DNA of 64,000 nt, from assembly GCA_902635455.1 (NCBI GenBank), contig CACPNW010000002.1, positions 1 to 64,000 of the forward strand, in the 5' to 3' direction. This document shows positions 1 through 8,452 of this stretch, one piece after another. The position numbers and the translations under genes were made by a program. Positions within the stretch are counted from its first letter, which is position 1, and each line of letters starts with the position of its first letter. Below the pieces are notes generated by a model that had not been told where the DNA came from, did not search any database, and saw only the letters and a program-made list of their open reading frames with translations. This DNA is from an uncultured Alphaproteobacteria bacterium (GTDB lineage: Bacteria > Pseudomonadota > Alphaproteobacteria > HIMB59 > GCA-002718135).

Positions 1-591
1 AATTGGAACAAAGACACCCATCACATTGGCAATGTTGTTAGCTCCTAAACTATAGGCACCAAATGCTCCTGCTAACAATAAAGATGTTCTTGTATAGGCA
101 TCGAGACGAAGAATATGTAACTTTCTGTTCTGAATAATTTTTTTTGTGCCTATAAATAAACCCATTGATATTAAACCTGCTATAATAGGACACAACACCC
201 AAGTACTAAGAATAGTTATCAAAACTTTAATATTTGTTGGAGAACCCGAATAAAGATTCCAACCTACAATTGCACCAACTATAGCTTGAGTAGTTGAAAC
301 TGGAAGTCCTACTTTTGTCATTAGGTAAACAGATAATCCAGCTGCTATGCACGCTGCAAATGCACCAGGTAAAGCATTAATAGCACCTAACTTGCCAATT
401 GTTTCAGTGGTTCCTGCTCCACTAATTACAGCTCCTAAGATGATAAATATACTGCAAATAATAGCTGCCGTTTTAAATTGGACCATCCGTGTTCCAACAG
501 CAGTACCAAAAACATTAGCTGCATCATTTGCTCCCAAAGACCAGCCTAGAAACAATCCTCCTAAGAGAAATATAATAATTGTTAATTCCAT
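1..591 (-). CDS. pit: Inorganic phosphate transporter, PiT family (3' part outside window)
   Basis: Sodium- or proton-coupled phosphate permease of the inner membrane. The 197 codons visible from the ATG at 591 read without a stop to the window edge, which is why the ORF track omits the gene. The first PiT signature GANDAANVFGT lies near residues 20-30, a GLPVSTTQ re-entrant motif follows near residue 95, and the start of the second inverted repeat (GANNIANVMG) is at the window edge. It begins 7 bases after the stop of the DUF47 gene, so both should share one transcript. The family call is secure; the ion coupled is not visible. Confidence 0.93.
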   Translation of the reverse strand, partial: MELTIIIFLLGGLFLGWSLGANDAANVFGTAVGTRMVQFKTAAIICSIFIILGAVISGAGTTETIGKLGAINALPGAFAACIAAGLSVYLMTKVGLPVSTTQAIVGAIVGWNLYSGSPTNIKVLITILSTWVLCPIIAGLISMGLFIGTKKIIQNRKLHILRLDAYTRTSLLLAGAFGAYSLGANNIANVMGVFVPI

Positions 592-598
592 ATTTTAA

Positions 599-1261
599 TT
601 AAACTGATCTTTTAATAGCGTATATCTGAATTTCATCTGCAATATCTTCAGCCTGATCACAAATTCTATCTATTTTTTCTACAAAATAACGTAAGTGCAT
701 TTTTTTATCTAAAGGCAAATTTGAATCAAAAATTTTCCTTGCAAGAGAACTAAATTTAATATCTGATTCTTTTTCATAGAATGTAACTTTGTGTGCATTA
801 TTTCTTACCGATTTGATGTCTCTAAAAAACGATCTAACAGTTAAGCATAATGCTTCTACGCAATTTACTACTGTTTCAGTTAATTCAATTAAGTCTGGGT
901 GAAATTCTTTTGGAAAATCAGGTTTTTGAATAGAGAAATGATAACAATTACCCTGATACATCCCAATCACTTCATCGAGATGCTCCAATACTCTTAAAAC
1001 ATCACTTCGTGCATCTGGAATTAAGGTTTCTTCATAAAGAGTATGTTCTACTTCTTTAGTGATTTTATCAGCTTTACTTTCCATTAGTTTTACCTGCTCA
1101 ACCATTTCCTCAAACTTACCATTTGCTGAGTGATTTAAGTATGTAGGAATAATTGATTTAAATACCAAGCCCACTTCAGAGAGTATATCGACAAATTCAT
1201 CAATCTCTCTTTCGAGTTTTTTAGTATCACTAAATAATGAAGTACTTTTTAATCCAAACAT
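599..1261 (-). CDS. DUF47 / PhoU-like protein, partner of PiT
   Basis: This 220-residue, all-helical soluble protein belongs to the DUF47 (TIGR00153) family, distant PhoU relatives that bind metal and are nearly always encoded directly upstream of a PiT permease. Acidic metal-binding-type motifs are visible, for example ESKADKI, EKESDIK and DQAEDIADEI. The PiT gene follows in the same direction with a 7-base gap. Upstream is a Pho-box-like repeat, suggesting phosphate-starvation control. The likely role is gating or regulating the phosphate permease; that role is known only by family association. Confidence 0.9.
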   Translation of the reverse strand: MFGLKSTSLFSDTKKLEREIDEFVDILSEVGLVFKSIIPTYLNHSANGKFEEMVEQVKLMESKADKITKEVEHTLYEETLIPDARSDVLRVLEHLDEVIGMYQGNCYHFSIQKPDFPKEFHPDLIELTETVVNCVEALCLTVRSFFRDIKSVRNNAHKVTFYEKESDIKFSSLARKIFDSNLPLDKKMHLRYFVEKIDRICDQAEDIADEIQIYAIKRSV

Positions 1262-1299
1262 TTGAGGCTTATAGAACTTTTATAAAAAAAATAAAGCAA

Positions 1300-1317
1300 T
1301 GTTACATTTTTGTTACA
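1300..1317. promoter_or_regulatory. Pho-box-like tandem repeat (TGTTACA-N4-TGTTACA)
   Basis: Two identical heptamers TGTTACA are separated by exactly TTTT, giving the 11-base period of PhoB sites (CTGTCAT-N4-CTGTCAT type). On the minus strand the site lies 15 bases upstream of a TATAAA -10-like element (1284-1279) in front of the DUF47-PiT operon, so it could occupy the -35 position. On the plus strand the nearest -10 (TATAAT, 1364-1369) is about 47 bases away, which fits less well. PhoB itself is not in the window. Confidence 0.55.
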
Positions 1318-1388
1318 AAATCATAGTTTTTGTAAATTTTCTAATATAAAAAAAGTTTAGGGTTATAATAAATAAGTAGGGAGAAAAA

Positions 1389-1619
1389 ATGAGTTATATT
1401 TCACTAAATAAAATTAAATGGATAAGCACATTCTTAGTATTATTCGGCATATTATTGACCAATTTAAACTATTATCCGCTAAACATATTTAGTCATGGTT
1501 TAGGGGCTTTAGGATGGTGTATTGCTGGATATATAAATAATGATAAAGCTCTATTGACAAATTTTGGATTACAAATTCCTCTTTTTTTATTTGGATACTT
1601 TAATTATTTTATAATTTAA
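1389..1619 (+). CDS. Small two-helix membrane protein of unknown function
   Basis: This 76-residue protein has hydrophobic stretches at about residues 11-30, 33-48 and 60-76, with conserved-looking glycines (SHGLGALGWCIAGY) between them. It resembles small uncharacterised membrane proteins seen in marine alphaproteobacteria, but I cannot assign a named family with certainty. Start choice is supported by an AGGGAG ribosome-binding site and a TATAAT element at 1364-1369. It sits divergent from the DUF47-PiT operon and upstream of the SET-domain gene. Function unknown. Confidence 0.65.
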   Translation: MSYISLNKIKWISTFLVLFGILLTNLNYYPLNIFSHGLGALGWCIAGYINNDKALLTNFGLQIPLFLFGYFNYFII

Positions 1620-1642
1620 GAGTATAATTAAATATCTTGTAT

Positions 1643-1658
1643 GATAAATAAATTTATC
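1643..1658. repeat. 7-bp inverted repeat in the leader of the SET-domain gene
   Basis: GATAAAT and ATTTATC are perfect inverted copies separated by AA. The repeat lies between a TATAAT element (1623-1628), immediately after the upstream stop codon, and the start codon at 1671. It could be an operator or a weak RNA hairpin. Base composition makes chance AT palindromes common, so the assignment is tentative. Confidence 0.3.
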
Positions 1659-1670
1659 TAATAAATCCCT

Positions 1671-2168
1671 ATGCAAAAATCTTGGTATAAAAAAAAATCT
1701 ACTCTTCATGGCTCAGGGCTTTTTGCTTTGAAAGACATTAAAAAGGGTGAAAAAGTTATTCAATACATTGGTGATAAAGTAACTAAAAAAGAAGGTGATA
1801 AAAGAGCCGAAAAGCAAATTAAAAAAGCTGAAAAAAATAAAAAAAATGGAATGGTATATGTTTTTGAATTAAATAAAAAATACGACATAGACGGTGGAGT
1901 CCCATCCAATTATGCTCGATTTATTAACCATTCTTGTGATCCAAATTGTGAGGTTGAAATAACTAATAATGAAATTTGGATATCCTCTATTAAAAAAATT
2001 AAAAAATATAAGGAATTAACTTACAATTATGGTTATCCTTTTGAAAGTGATTATGAAGATCATATCTGTAAATGTGGATCAAGAAAGTGTGTGGGCTATA
2101 TTTTAAGTGATGACGATTGGCCTAAACTTAAAAAACATGAAAAGAAACGTAAAAAAAATATTAAGTAA
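1671..2168 (+). CDS. SET-domain protein-lysine N-methyltransferase
   Basis: A 165-residue single-domain SET protein, predicted to transfer methyl groups from SAM to protein lysines in the cytoplasm. The N-terminal strand STLHGSGLFALKDIKKGE is typical SET. The cofactor motif NHSC is at residues 86-89, a YNYGY catalytic segment lies near 118-122, and a post-SET zinc motif CxCx4C uses C133, C135 and C140 with C89. The C-terminus is very Lys-rich. It overlaps the start of the PstS-like gene by 32 bases. Bacterial SET substrates are mostly unknown; ribosomal or nucleoid proteins are possible targets. Confidence 0.85.
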   Translation: MQKSWYKKKSTLHGSGLFALKDIKKGEKVIQYIGDKVTKKEGDKRAEKQIKKAEKNKKNGMVYVFELNKKYDIDGGVPSNYARFINHSCDPNCEVEITNNEIWISSIKKIKKYKELTYNYGYPFESDYEDHICKCGSRKCVGYILSDDDWPKLKKHEKKRKKNIK

Positions 2169-3147
2169 AATATTTATTATTATTTCAGCTTTTGTTTTAT
2201 CAAATTCTGCTTTCTCTAGAGAACATATTTTAATTGTCGGTTCTTCTTCTATATATCCTTTTACAAACTTAGTTGCTGAAAGAATAGGATCTTTAGCTGA
2301 GGCAAAACCTATAACTCAAACTATGAGTACAGCAGAAGGGCACAATTTATTTTGTTTGGGAACTGGAGTTGATTATCCTGATATTGTTAGTTCTGTAAGA
2401 CGTCAAAGCATTGAGGAATTTAATTTTTGCAAAGACAATGGCGTTGAAAATATTATTGAAATTAAAATTGGAAATTATTCTTCAGTTTTTGCTCACAACA
2501 CCAATATTAAATGGAATGATAAAAAAGAAAATTTAGATCAAAACATTAATTTTTCTAAAGAAGATATTTGGCAAGCAATAGCAAAGGATAATAAAAACAA
2601 ACCTAACACATGGAATGAAATTAATAATTCGTTTCCTAATATTCCAATCTCAATAACAACACCTCCTTTATCATCGTCCATAAGGGAAGCTTTTGATTTA
2701 AAAATAATGCAACAAGGTTGTCTTGAAGATCTGTTAGTCGAAGAAGGCGACTGTACACAATATCGAGAAGATGGCCAAGTAATTGAAATTAATGAAAATG
2801 ATGATCAATATTTTGAGCAAATAATTAAAAATAAAGATAGTTTTGGCATACTTAGTTTCGGACTCTTTTCTAAAAACTTGGATAAAATAAGATCAGTTAA
2901 AATTAATGGTCAAGAAGCATCATATGAAAAAATTAAAAATTTGTCCTACCCCATTAGCCACCAATTATATTTGTATATTAAAAAAGATCATATTAATCTT
3001 ATCGATGGTTTAATGGATTATGTTAGAGAATTTGTAAGTGAATCGGCAACAGACGGATATCTTCTTGATGCGGGGCTAACTCAATTAACTCCTTTAGAAA
3101 AAGTTGAAGTTTTTGATAACATTGCTAACCTTAAGAATTATAAATAA
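2137..3147 (+). CDS. PstS-like periplasmic phosphate-binding protein, orphan
   Basis: A periplasmic solute-binding protein of about 336 residues, related to PstS. I place the start at the ATG at 2137, giving a signal peptide (basic N-terminus, hydrophobic core, AFS cleavage site near residue 25); the track's longer start lies inside the SET gene. The PstS-type first strand IVGSSSIYPF is clear, and the cysteine pair in LFCLGTG and FCKDNGV is preserved. The glycine-rich anion loop (usually like STGTGGG) reads STAEGH, so specificity may differ. No pstC, pstA or pstB is nearby, so its transport partner is unknown. Confidence 0.78.
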   Translation: MKRNVKKILSKIFIIISAFVLSNSAFSREHILIVGSSSIYPFTNLVAERIGSLAEAKPITQTMSTAEGHNLFCLGTGVDYPDIVSSVRRQSIEEFNFCKDNGVENIIEIKIGNYSSVFAHNTNIKWNDKKENLDQNINFSKEDIWQAIAKDNKNKPNTWNEINNSFPNIPISITTPPLSSSIREAFDLKIMQQGCLEDLLVEEGDCTQYREDGQVIEINENDDQYFEQIIKNKDSFGILSFGLFSKNLDKIRSVKINGQEASYEKIKNLSYPISHQLYLYIKKDHINLIDGLMDYVREFVSESATDGYLLDAGLTQLTPLEKVEVFDNIANLKNYK

Positions 3148-3154
3148 AGTTTGA

Positions 3155-4114
3155 CTAAAATCCGTTTGGAATAAAAATGTAGTGAATTGATAAAACAATT
3201 CCAACTGATACAGATAATCCAAAAATCATTTTCAAAAAATCTTTTCCAATTAAAGGAAAGACATATCGAAGCTTATAATCTTTATTCATTGTCGCTATTG
3301 CTAATTCTCTACCGCATAACAAACCAACAAAAACCCAAGTAGTTGACATTGGTATGTCATTGTATTGTTTAAAATAGAGAAGTATTATTGCATATATGAA
3401 ATCAATAATAGTTGCAGACCTGGTGTATCGCGTTCCTGTTTTCGAGTAGACTATTTTTTGAATTCGTCCCCCTCGATCCCAAAAAATATAAAAAAGAAGA
3501 ACACTTAATAAAATAATACATAAAATTAATAAATTTACAGGTAACTGACGTGGGAGAAAAACAGCAATGTTGGCAACGTCATGGCTTAGCCATGTGTACC
3601 AAAGAAATCCAGTTGTACACCATTGTCCGATAACCCAAGCTCTTCGGTGTTTCTCATTTACCTTGTCAAATTTTTCATTAATAAAATAACTAACAGCCAA
3701 CCACACAAGATAAGCAACCATAGCAGCTAAACCATAACCAACAACAGATTTCATTAAAACTTTTTCAAGAACAACCGTTGAGGCAAAAGCAGAGAGGACC
3801 AGAAAAGTTGTGGAGACAGGAATTCCTACTCTTGTAAGTATAACAAGTATTAAAGGGGCAGCAGCATGGTACCACTGAATTGTTTGATAAGGAATTTTGT
3901 TTAAACGACCAAAAGTAATATCACCATCATTAACATTCCATCCATAAATTAGAGTGAAGGCAAGTACGCCAGAAGCAGCTGTTGCCAACCAATACCATTT
4001 AAAGCGTTGGTTGGAAGCCATAAATGTACCAAGTGTTTGTACTGAGTCATTTGCAATAACTGAATAGGCGGCAAGACTAAAACCAACAATTGTATAAAAT
4101 AATGTGAGTTCCAT
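3155..4114 (-). CDS. PiT-family-like permease, second copy, divergent
   Basis: A polytopic inner-membrane protein of 319 residues. It keeps PiT-type inverted-repeat signatures in both halves: ANDSVQTLGTF near residue 21 with GIPVSTTF, then SHDVANIAVF with DIPMSTTWVFVG. It differs strongly from the PiT at 1-591 (hydrophilic loops are reduced), so it is an old paralogue rather than a recent duplicate. It converges on the PstS-like gene with a 7-base gap. No DUF47 partner or Pho box was found upstream. Phosphate is the likely substrate; another oxyanion such as sulfate cannot be excluded. Confidence 0.8.
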   Translation of the reverse strand: MELTLFYTIVGFSLAAYSVIANDSVQTLGTFMASNQRFKWYWLATAASGVLAFTLIYGWNVNDGDITFGRLNKIPYQTIQWYHAAAPLILVILTRVGIPVSTTFLVLSAFASTVVLEKVLMKSVVGYGLAAMVAYLVWLAVSYFINEKFDKVNEKHRRAWVIGQWCTTGFLWYTWLSHDVANIAVFLPRQLPVNLLILCIILLSVLLFYIFWDRGGRIQKIVYSKTGTRYTRSATIIDFIYAIILLYFKQYNDIPMSTTWVFVGLLCGRELAIATMNKDYKLRYVFPLIGKDFLKMIFGLSVSVGIVLSIHYIFIPNGF

Positions 4115-4240
4115 TTGCTATATTGAGGTTATTTAAATTTCTAAATAAGATTCGGATACGCTTAATTTGTATTTTCTGCAGCCTATAGCTTTGGGCATAA
4201 TTAAGCCCTAAAATACATTTATACAAATCACTCATCACAC

Positions 4241-4246
4241 TATAAA
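4241..4246 (+). promoter_or_regulatory. -10-like element of murJ
   Basis: TATAAA ends 8 bases before the murJ ATG, which would place transcription start almost on the start codon and give a leaderless or near-leaderless mRNA. No convincing -35 hexamer or Shine-Dalgarno sequence is visible in the 140-base divergent gap (4115-4254), which otherwise holds a short GGGC/GCCC inverted repeat near 4195-4210. Confidence 0.3.
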
Positions 4247-4254
4247 ATTAGATT

Positions 4255-5802
4255 ATGCAGGGTTTATTTAGGTCATTTTTTACTGTTAGTTTCTATACTC
4301 TTATAAGTCGCATATTGGGTTTTGTGCGTGACATATTAATTGCACGGTTTCTTGGTTCGACCGTAACATCTGACGCCTTCTTTGTAGCTTTTAGGATTCC
4401 AAATTTTTTTCGACGCGTACTTGCTGAAGGTGCTTATAGTGCAGCTCTAATCCCTGTTTTTTCTGGAATAGTAATTGATTCAAAAGATGATCATGAAGCT
4501 GCAGATTTTGTTGAGAATACAATGTCATTGTTACTTTTTGTTACGGTTGGCTTAACGATTATTTTCTTTTTTGGTATGCCCTATATTATACAATTATTAG
4601 CTCCTGGTTTTTCAGCAAATGAAGAAGCATTTGGTCTTGCTGTACATTTTGGAAAAATTATCTTTCCATATCTAATTTTTATTTCCTTGGTCGCTCATTT
4701 TACATCTATAAATAATGTACACAATAAGTTTGTAGCAGGAGCGCTTGCACCTGCAATATTAAATATTAGTTTTATTCTCTCATTATTTATATTAACCCCT
4801 TACTTGCCTACAGCTGGTCACGCCTTATCTTATGGTGTTTTGTTGGGTGGGGTGTTGCAATTTCTTTATTTATATAAAGCAGTTTTACAATTTTATCGTC
4901 CACGTATTCGTTTTCCAAAATTTAATGAAAAAATTAAAAAGTTTTTTCAGTTATTTTTCCCTGGCGTAATTGGCTCTGGTGTCATTCAATTAAATATAGT
5001 TGTAGGAACAATTATTGCTTCGTTCTTACCTATTGGAGCAATAAGTCATATTTATTATGCCGATCGGTTAAATCAATTACCTCTTGCAATTTTTGGTATT
5101 GCTATGGGCATTGTTTTACTTCCTAGTTTATCAAAAGCAATAAAAAATAATAATACAGAAGAAATTGATATTACTCAAAACAGAGCACTAGAGTTTTGCT
5201 TATTAATTTCTCTACCTTCTGCTGCTGGTTTGTATATCTTATCTGCTCCTATCATTAATATTTTATTTGAAAGAGGCGCTTTCTTATCAGATGATACTTT
5301 TTACACTGCAAAAGTATTATCCTTATTTGCTCTTGGTCTTCCTGCATATATTGTAATTAAAGTTTTAGTTACCTGTTTCTTTGCTAGAGAAGATACCAAA
5401 ACACCTCTTTATATTTCTATTGTTAGCGTAATTACTAACATTGTTCTTTCTCTCTTATTAATAGGTAGTATGCGGGAGATGGGCATTGCTCTTGCAACGG
5501 CAATCAGTGCCTGGGTAAATACTGTTTTACTTTTCATTGTATTACGCAGGAACAAATATTTTATTTTGGATTCAAAACTCATTATTAATACTTTTAAAAT
5601 AACTGTTTCTGTAATCTTAATGGCCTTCGGCTGTTATTTTCTTAATTTAATAATATTTGCCAATATTCAAGATTTGAGTTTATTATTAAAGATAGGAAGT
5701 CTTTTGTTGATATTGTTTTGCTGCAATTTTCTATATTTAGGAATGATATTTATGTTAAAAGTACTCACAATTCAGGATCTAAAAGGGTATATACAAAAGT
5801 AA
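4255..5802 (+). CDS. murJ: Lipid II flippase MurJ
   Basis: Flips lipid II across the inner membrane for peptidoglycan synthesis. The 515-residue product has the MOP-superfamily MurJ layout of about 14 hydrophobic helices. It begins with the typical N-terminus ([20 protein letters not shown]) followed by [21 protein letters not shown], whose basic residues line the lipid II cavity. Length matches the family. trpS follows one base after the stop codon. murJ-trpS-nfu is a familiar alphaproteobacterial neighbourhood. Confidence 0.96.
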   Translation: MQGLFRSFFTVSFYTLISRILGFVRDILIARFLGSTVTSDAFFVAFRIPNFFRRVLAEGAYSAALIPVFSGIVIDSKDDHEAADFVENTMSLLLFVTVGLTIIFFFGMPYIIQLLAPGFSANEEAFGLAVHFGKIIFPYLIFISLVAHFTSINNVHNKFVAGALAPAILNISFILSLFILTPYLPTAGHALSYGVLLGGVLQFLYLYKAVLQFYRPRIRFPKFNEKIKKFFQLFFPGVIGSGVIQLNIVVGTIIASFLPIGAISHIYYADRLNQLPLAIFGIAMGIVLLPSLSKAIKNNNTEEIDITQNRALEFCLLISLPSAAGLYILSAPIINILFERGAFLSDDTFYTAKVLSLFALGLPAYIVIKVLVTCFFAREDTKTPLYISIVSVITNIVLSLLLIGSMREMGIALATAISAWVNTVLLFIVLRRNKYFILDSKLIINTFKITVSVILMAFGCYFLNLIIFANIQDLSLLLKIGSLLLILFCCNFLYLGMIFMLKVLTIQDLKGYIQK

Positions 5803-5803
5803 A

Positions 5804-6814
5804 ATGGAAAAGCCTAACAAAAGAATTTTATCCGGTGTGCAACCCTCTGGCGATTTACACCTTGGAAATTATTTAGGTGCAATAAAAAATTTCGTTTCTT
5901 TACAACATGAATACGAATGTTTTTTCTGTGTAGTAGATTTACATGCAATAACAGTTTGGCAAGATCCAGCTATGCTGGCACAAAAAACGCGTGAGGTAAC
6001 AGCCGCATTTATAGCATCAGGTATTGATCCGGATAAAAATACTTTATTTGTTCAATCCCAAGTCCCACAACATTCACAACTAGCATGGATATTTAGTTGT
6101 ATTGCAAGAATGGGATGGCTAAATAGAATGACACAATTCAAAGACAAAGCTGGTAAAAATAGTGAAAATGTTTCTGTTGGATTGTACTCTTATCCAACAT
6201 TAATGGCAGCAGATATTTTAATATACTTAGCAACACACGTACCTGTAGGAGAAGATCAAAAACAACATTTAGAACTAACAAGAGATATTGCGCAAAAGTT
6301 TAATAATGATTTTAAAAATGATTTATTCCCTATTCCTGAGCCATTAATTTTAGGAGAGGCAAAACGTGTTATGAGTTTACGTGATGGAACAAAAAAAATG
6401 AGCAAATCAGATCCATCAGACTATTCACGTATTATGTTATCTGACAGCAAAGAAAATATTATACAAAAAATTAAAAAAGCAAAAACAGATCCACTACCTC
6501 TTCCTGAAAATTTAGAAGATGCAAAAAAACGACCAGAAGCAATGAACCTATTGACAATATTTGCAGCTTTGAGCAATACTGATGCCGAAAAAGTTATTCT
6601 AGATTATGCAGGAAAGGATTTTTCTAAATTTAAAAATGATTTAGGAGATCTTGCTTCCTCAAAACTCTCTCCTATTTCTTCAGAAATGAGCAAACTCATG
6701 AATGATAAAAATTTTCTGGATTCTATTATTAATTCAGGAAAAGAAAAAGCCATTTCAGTTGCCGATCCCGTTTTGAAGAAAGTTAATGAAATTATTGGTT
6801 TTTTATCTAGATAA
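5804..6814 (+). CDS. trpS: Tryptophanyl-tRNA synthetase
   Basis: Charges tRNA-Trp in the cytosol. This class I synthetase of 336 residues carries the HIGH-type motif as HLGN within [13 protein letters not shown] near residues 15-27, and the KMSKS loop within [10 protein letters not shown] near residue 200. Both are intact and spacing is normal for bacterial TrpRS. It starts one base after murJ and is probably cotranscribed with it. A 72-residue reverse ORF at its end is a shadow. Confidence 0.97.
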   Translation: MEKPNKRILSGVQPSGDLHLGNYLGAIKNFVSLQHEYECFFCVVDLHAITVWQDPAMLAQKTREVTAAFIASGIDPDKNTLFVQSQVPQHSQLAWIFSCIARMGWLNRMTQFKDKAGKNSENVSVGLYSYPTLMAADILIYLATHVPVGEDQKQHLELTRDIAQKFNNDFKNDLFPIPEPLILGEAKRVMSLRDGTKKMSKSDPSDYSRIMLSDSKENIIQKIKKAKTDPLPLPENLEDAKKRPEAMNLLTIFAALSNTDAEKVILDYAGKDFSKFKNDLGDLASSKLSPISSEMSKLMNDKNFLDSIINSGKEKAISVADPVLKKVNEIIGFLSR

Positions 6815-6885
6815 TATCCCAAATATTGAATTTTTTTTGATTATTTTTCATACGAAAGACATATTAATCACTATATAAGGGGGGT

Positions 6886-7452
6886 ATGTTTATACAAACT
6901 GAGCAAACACCGAACCCGCAGACCTTGAAATTTTTACCTGCTAGAGTTGTTATGGAGACGGGCACAGCTTTTTTTCAAAAAGTGGAAGAGTCGGGTAATT
7001 CCCCTATGGCAAAAAGACTGTTTAATATTGAAGGTGTAACCGGAGTATTTTTAGGAAGTGATTTTATTACTATAACCAAAAGTGATGATTTGGAGTGGGA
7101 AGTTATAAAACCTGGAATCTTAGGAGCTATAATGGAACATTATAATTCTAACGAAGCTACGATTATTAATGATGATGATTCTAAAGGAGAAAAATCTTTA
7201 AAAATAAACGCTGATGATACAGAGATTGATAAACAAATTAAAGAATTACTAGATACTCGCGTGCGTCCCGCAGTGGCTATGGATGGTGGAGACATTATTT
7301 ATGATAGTTTTAAGGATGGCGTAGTTTATTTGCACATGCAAGGGGCCTGCGCAGGTTGCCCAAGCTCAACAGCAACTCTCAAAATGGGAATTGAAAATAT
7401 GTTAAAACACTATGTCCCAGAAGTCAAAGAAGTGAGACCTATAGATGCATAG
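6886..7452 (+). CDS. Nfu-type iron-sulfur cluster scaffold (NifU C-terminal domain)
   Basis: Carrier/scaffold that delivers Fe-S clusters to apo-proteins. Residues 1 to about 90 form the Nfu N-terminal domain (MFIQTEQTPNPQTLKFLP), and residues 110-188 form the NifU-like domain with the cluster-binding CAGC motif. This two-domain form matches mitochondrial Nfu1 and alphaproteobacterial homologues. A strong GGGGGG ribosome site precedes the ATG. In-window Fe-S clients could include MiaB. The next gene overlaps its end by 8 bases. Confidence 0.93.
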   Translation: MFIQTEQTPNPQTLKFLPARVVMETGTAFFQKVEESGNSPMAKRLFNIEGVTGVFLGSDFITITKSDDLEWEVIKPGILGAIMEHYNSNEATIINDDDSKGEKSLKINADDTEIDKQIKELLDTRVRPAVAMDGGDIIYDSFKDGVVYLHMQGACAGCPSSTATLKMGIENMLKHYVPEVKEVRPIDA

Positions 7453-8452
7453 GTATTTAAAATTTTTTTCTGTAATTTGTTTTGGGATTGGATCGTACGC
7501 TATTCTAGATGCACTCAATACAAGAACTAATGAAATAGCTTCTCCTGATGTTAATTATTTAAATAGCAACATCAATATTGAGATTAATAACGAAATACTT
7601 GATTCCTCTAAAGTTAATTCTCTTTACTCAGAAAAAAATATAGAAGAAATTTATAATCAAGGCCCACAAGAAAAAAACGACCGATTAGTTGTTAACATTA
7701 AGCCCAAGCCTATTAACCCTTCAATTATTTTACAAAAAACAAAAACTGATAATCAAAGTTTATTAAGTTTTAATTTAGAATCATTTGAATTTGATAACTT
7801 TTCAAATAAAAAAGAAGAATTTATTAAAACTCTTTTACCTTTAATCTCTTATGAGAATCAAAAAATTCTTATTGATAGAGAAAATTTGAAGAATATTAAA
7901 ACAACTTTGTTAGACAATAAAACTTTAAAAAATAAAGATTTGTTATATTTATCAAAAATAGCAAAAAAATATAATATAAGCACTAAGAATAAGTACAAAA
8001 TTGATTTAATTGATCAGTTGTTGACTTCAGTTGATACTATTCCTAATTCTGTAGTTTTGGCGCAGGCAGCAAATGAAAGTGGATGGGGAACTTCAAGGTT
8101 TGCAAAAGAGTATAATGCTATTTTTGGAGAATACACTTATAATTTTTCAGAAGGTGTTATTCCTTTAAAAAGAGAAGAAGGGAAAACTCATTTAGTTAAA
8201 TCATTTACTTCATTTGATAAAAGTGTGGAATCTTATTTCAAGAATATAAACACTCATTATGCTTATGAAGAATTTAGATTAATGCGCAAAATAATGAGAG
8301 ATAAAAACAATTTTACAAATATTAATTTATTAGTAGGAACTTTAGATAATTACGCTGAAGATAATAAATATGTTGATACGATTAATGCAATAATTAAATC
8401 AAATAATCTTACTCAATTTGATATTATTAACTATATACCTTCTAGATCATAA
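7445..8452 (+). CDS. bax: Bax-like glucosaminidase-domain protein
   Basis: Predicted envelope peptidoglycan hydrolase. An N-terminal hydrophobic segment (about residues 8-24) would anchor or export it. It is followed by about 120 low-complexity, Asn/Lys-rich residues and a C-terminal glucosaminidase domain with IPNSVVLAQAANESGWGTSR, where the Glu is the catalytic candidate. The tail FTSFDKSVESYFKNINTH is characteristic of Bax. It overlaps the nfu stop and converges on the polysaccharide deacetylase gene. The pair interrupts the usual nfu-tsaB order, suggesting later insertion. Confidence 0.82.
   Translation: MHRYLKFFSVICFGIGSYAILDALNTRTNEIASPDVNYLNSNINIEINNEILDSSKVNSLYSEKNIEEIYNQGPQEKNDRLVVNIKPKPINPSIILQKTKTDNQSLLSFNLESFEFDNFSNKKEEFIKTLLPLISYENQKILIDRENLKNIKTTLLDNKTLKNKDLLYLSKIAKKYNISTKNKYKIDLIDQLLTSVDTIPNSVVLAQAANESGWGTSRFAKEYNAIFGEYTYNFSEGVIPLKREEGKTHLVKSFTSFDKSVESYFKNINTHYAYEEFRLMRKIMRDKNNFTNINLLVGTLDNYAEDNKYVDTINAIIKSNNLTQFDIINYIPSRS

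Noticed and set aside
347-598. 83-residue plus-strand ORF at the window start
   Set aside because: It is antisense to the PiT gene, whose own frame is open to the window edge and carries clear family motifs.
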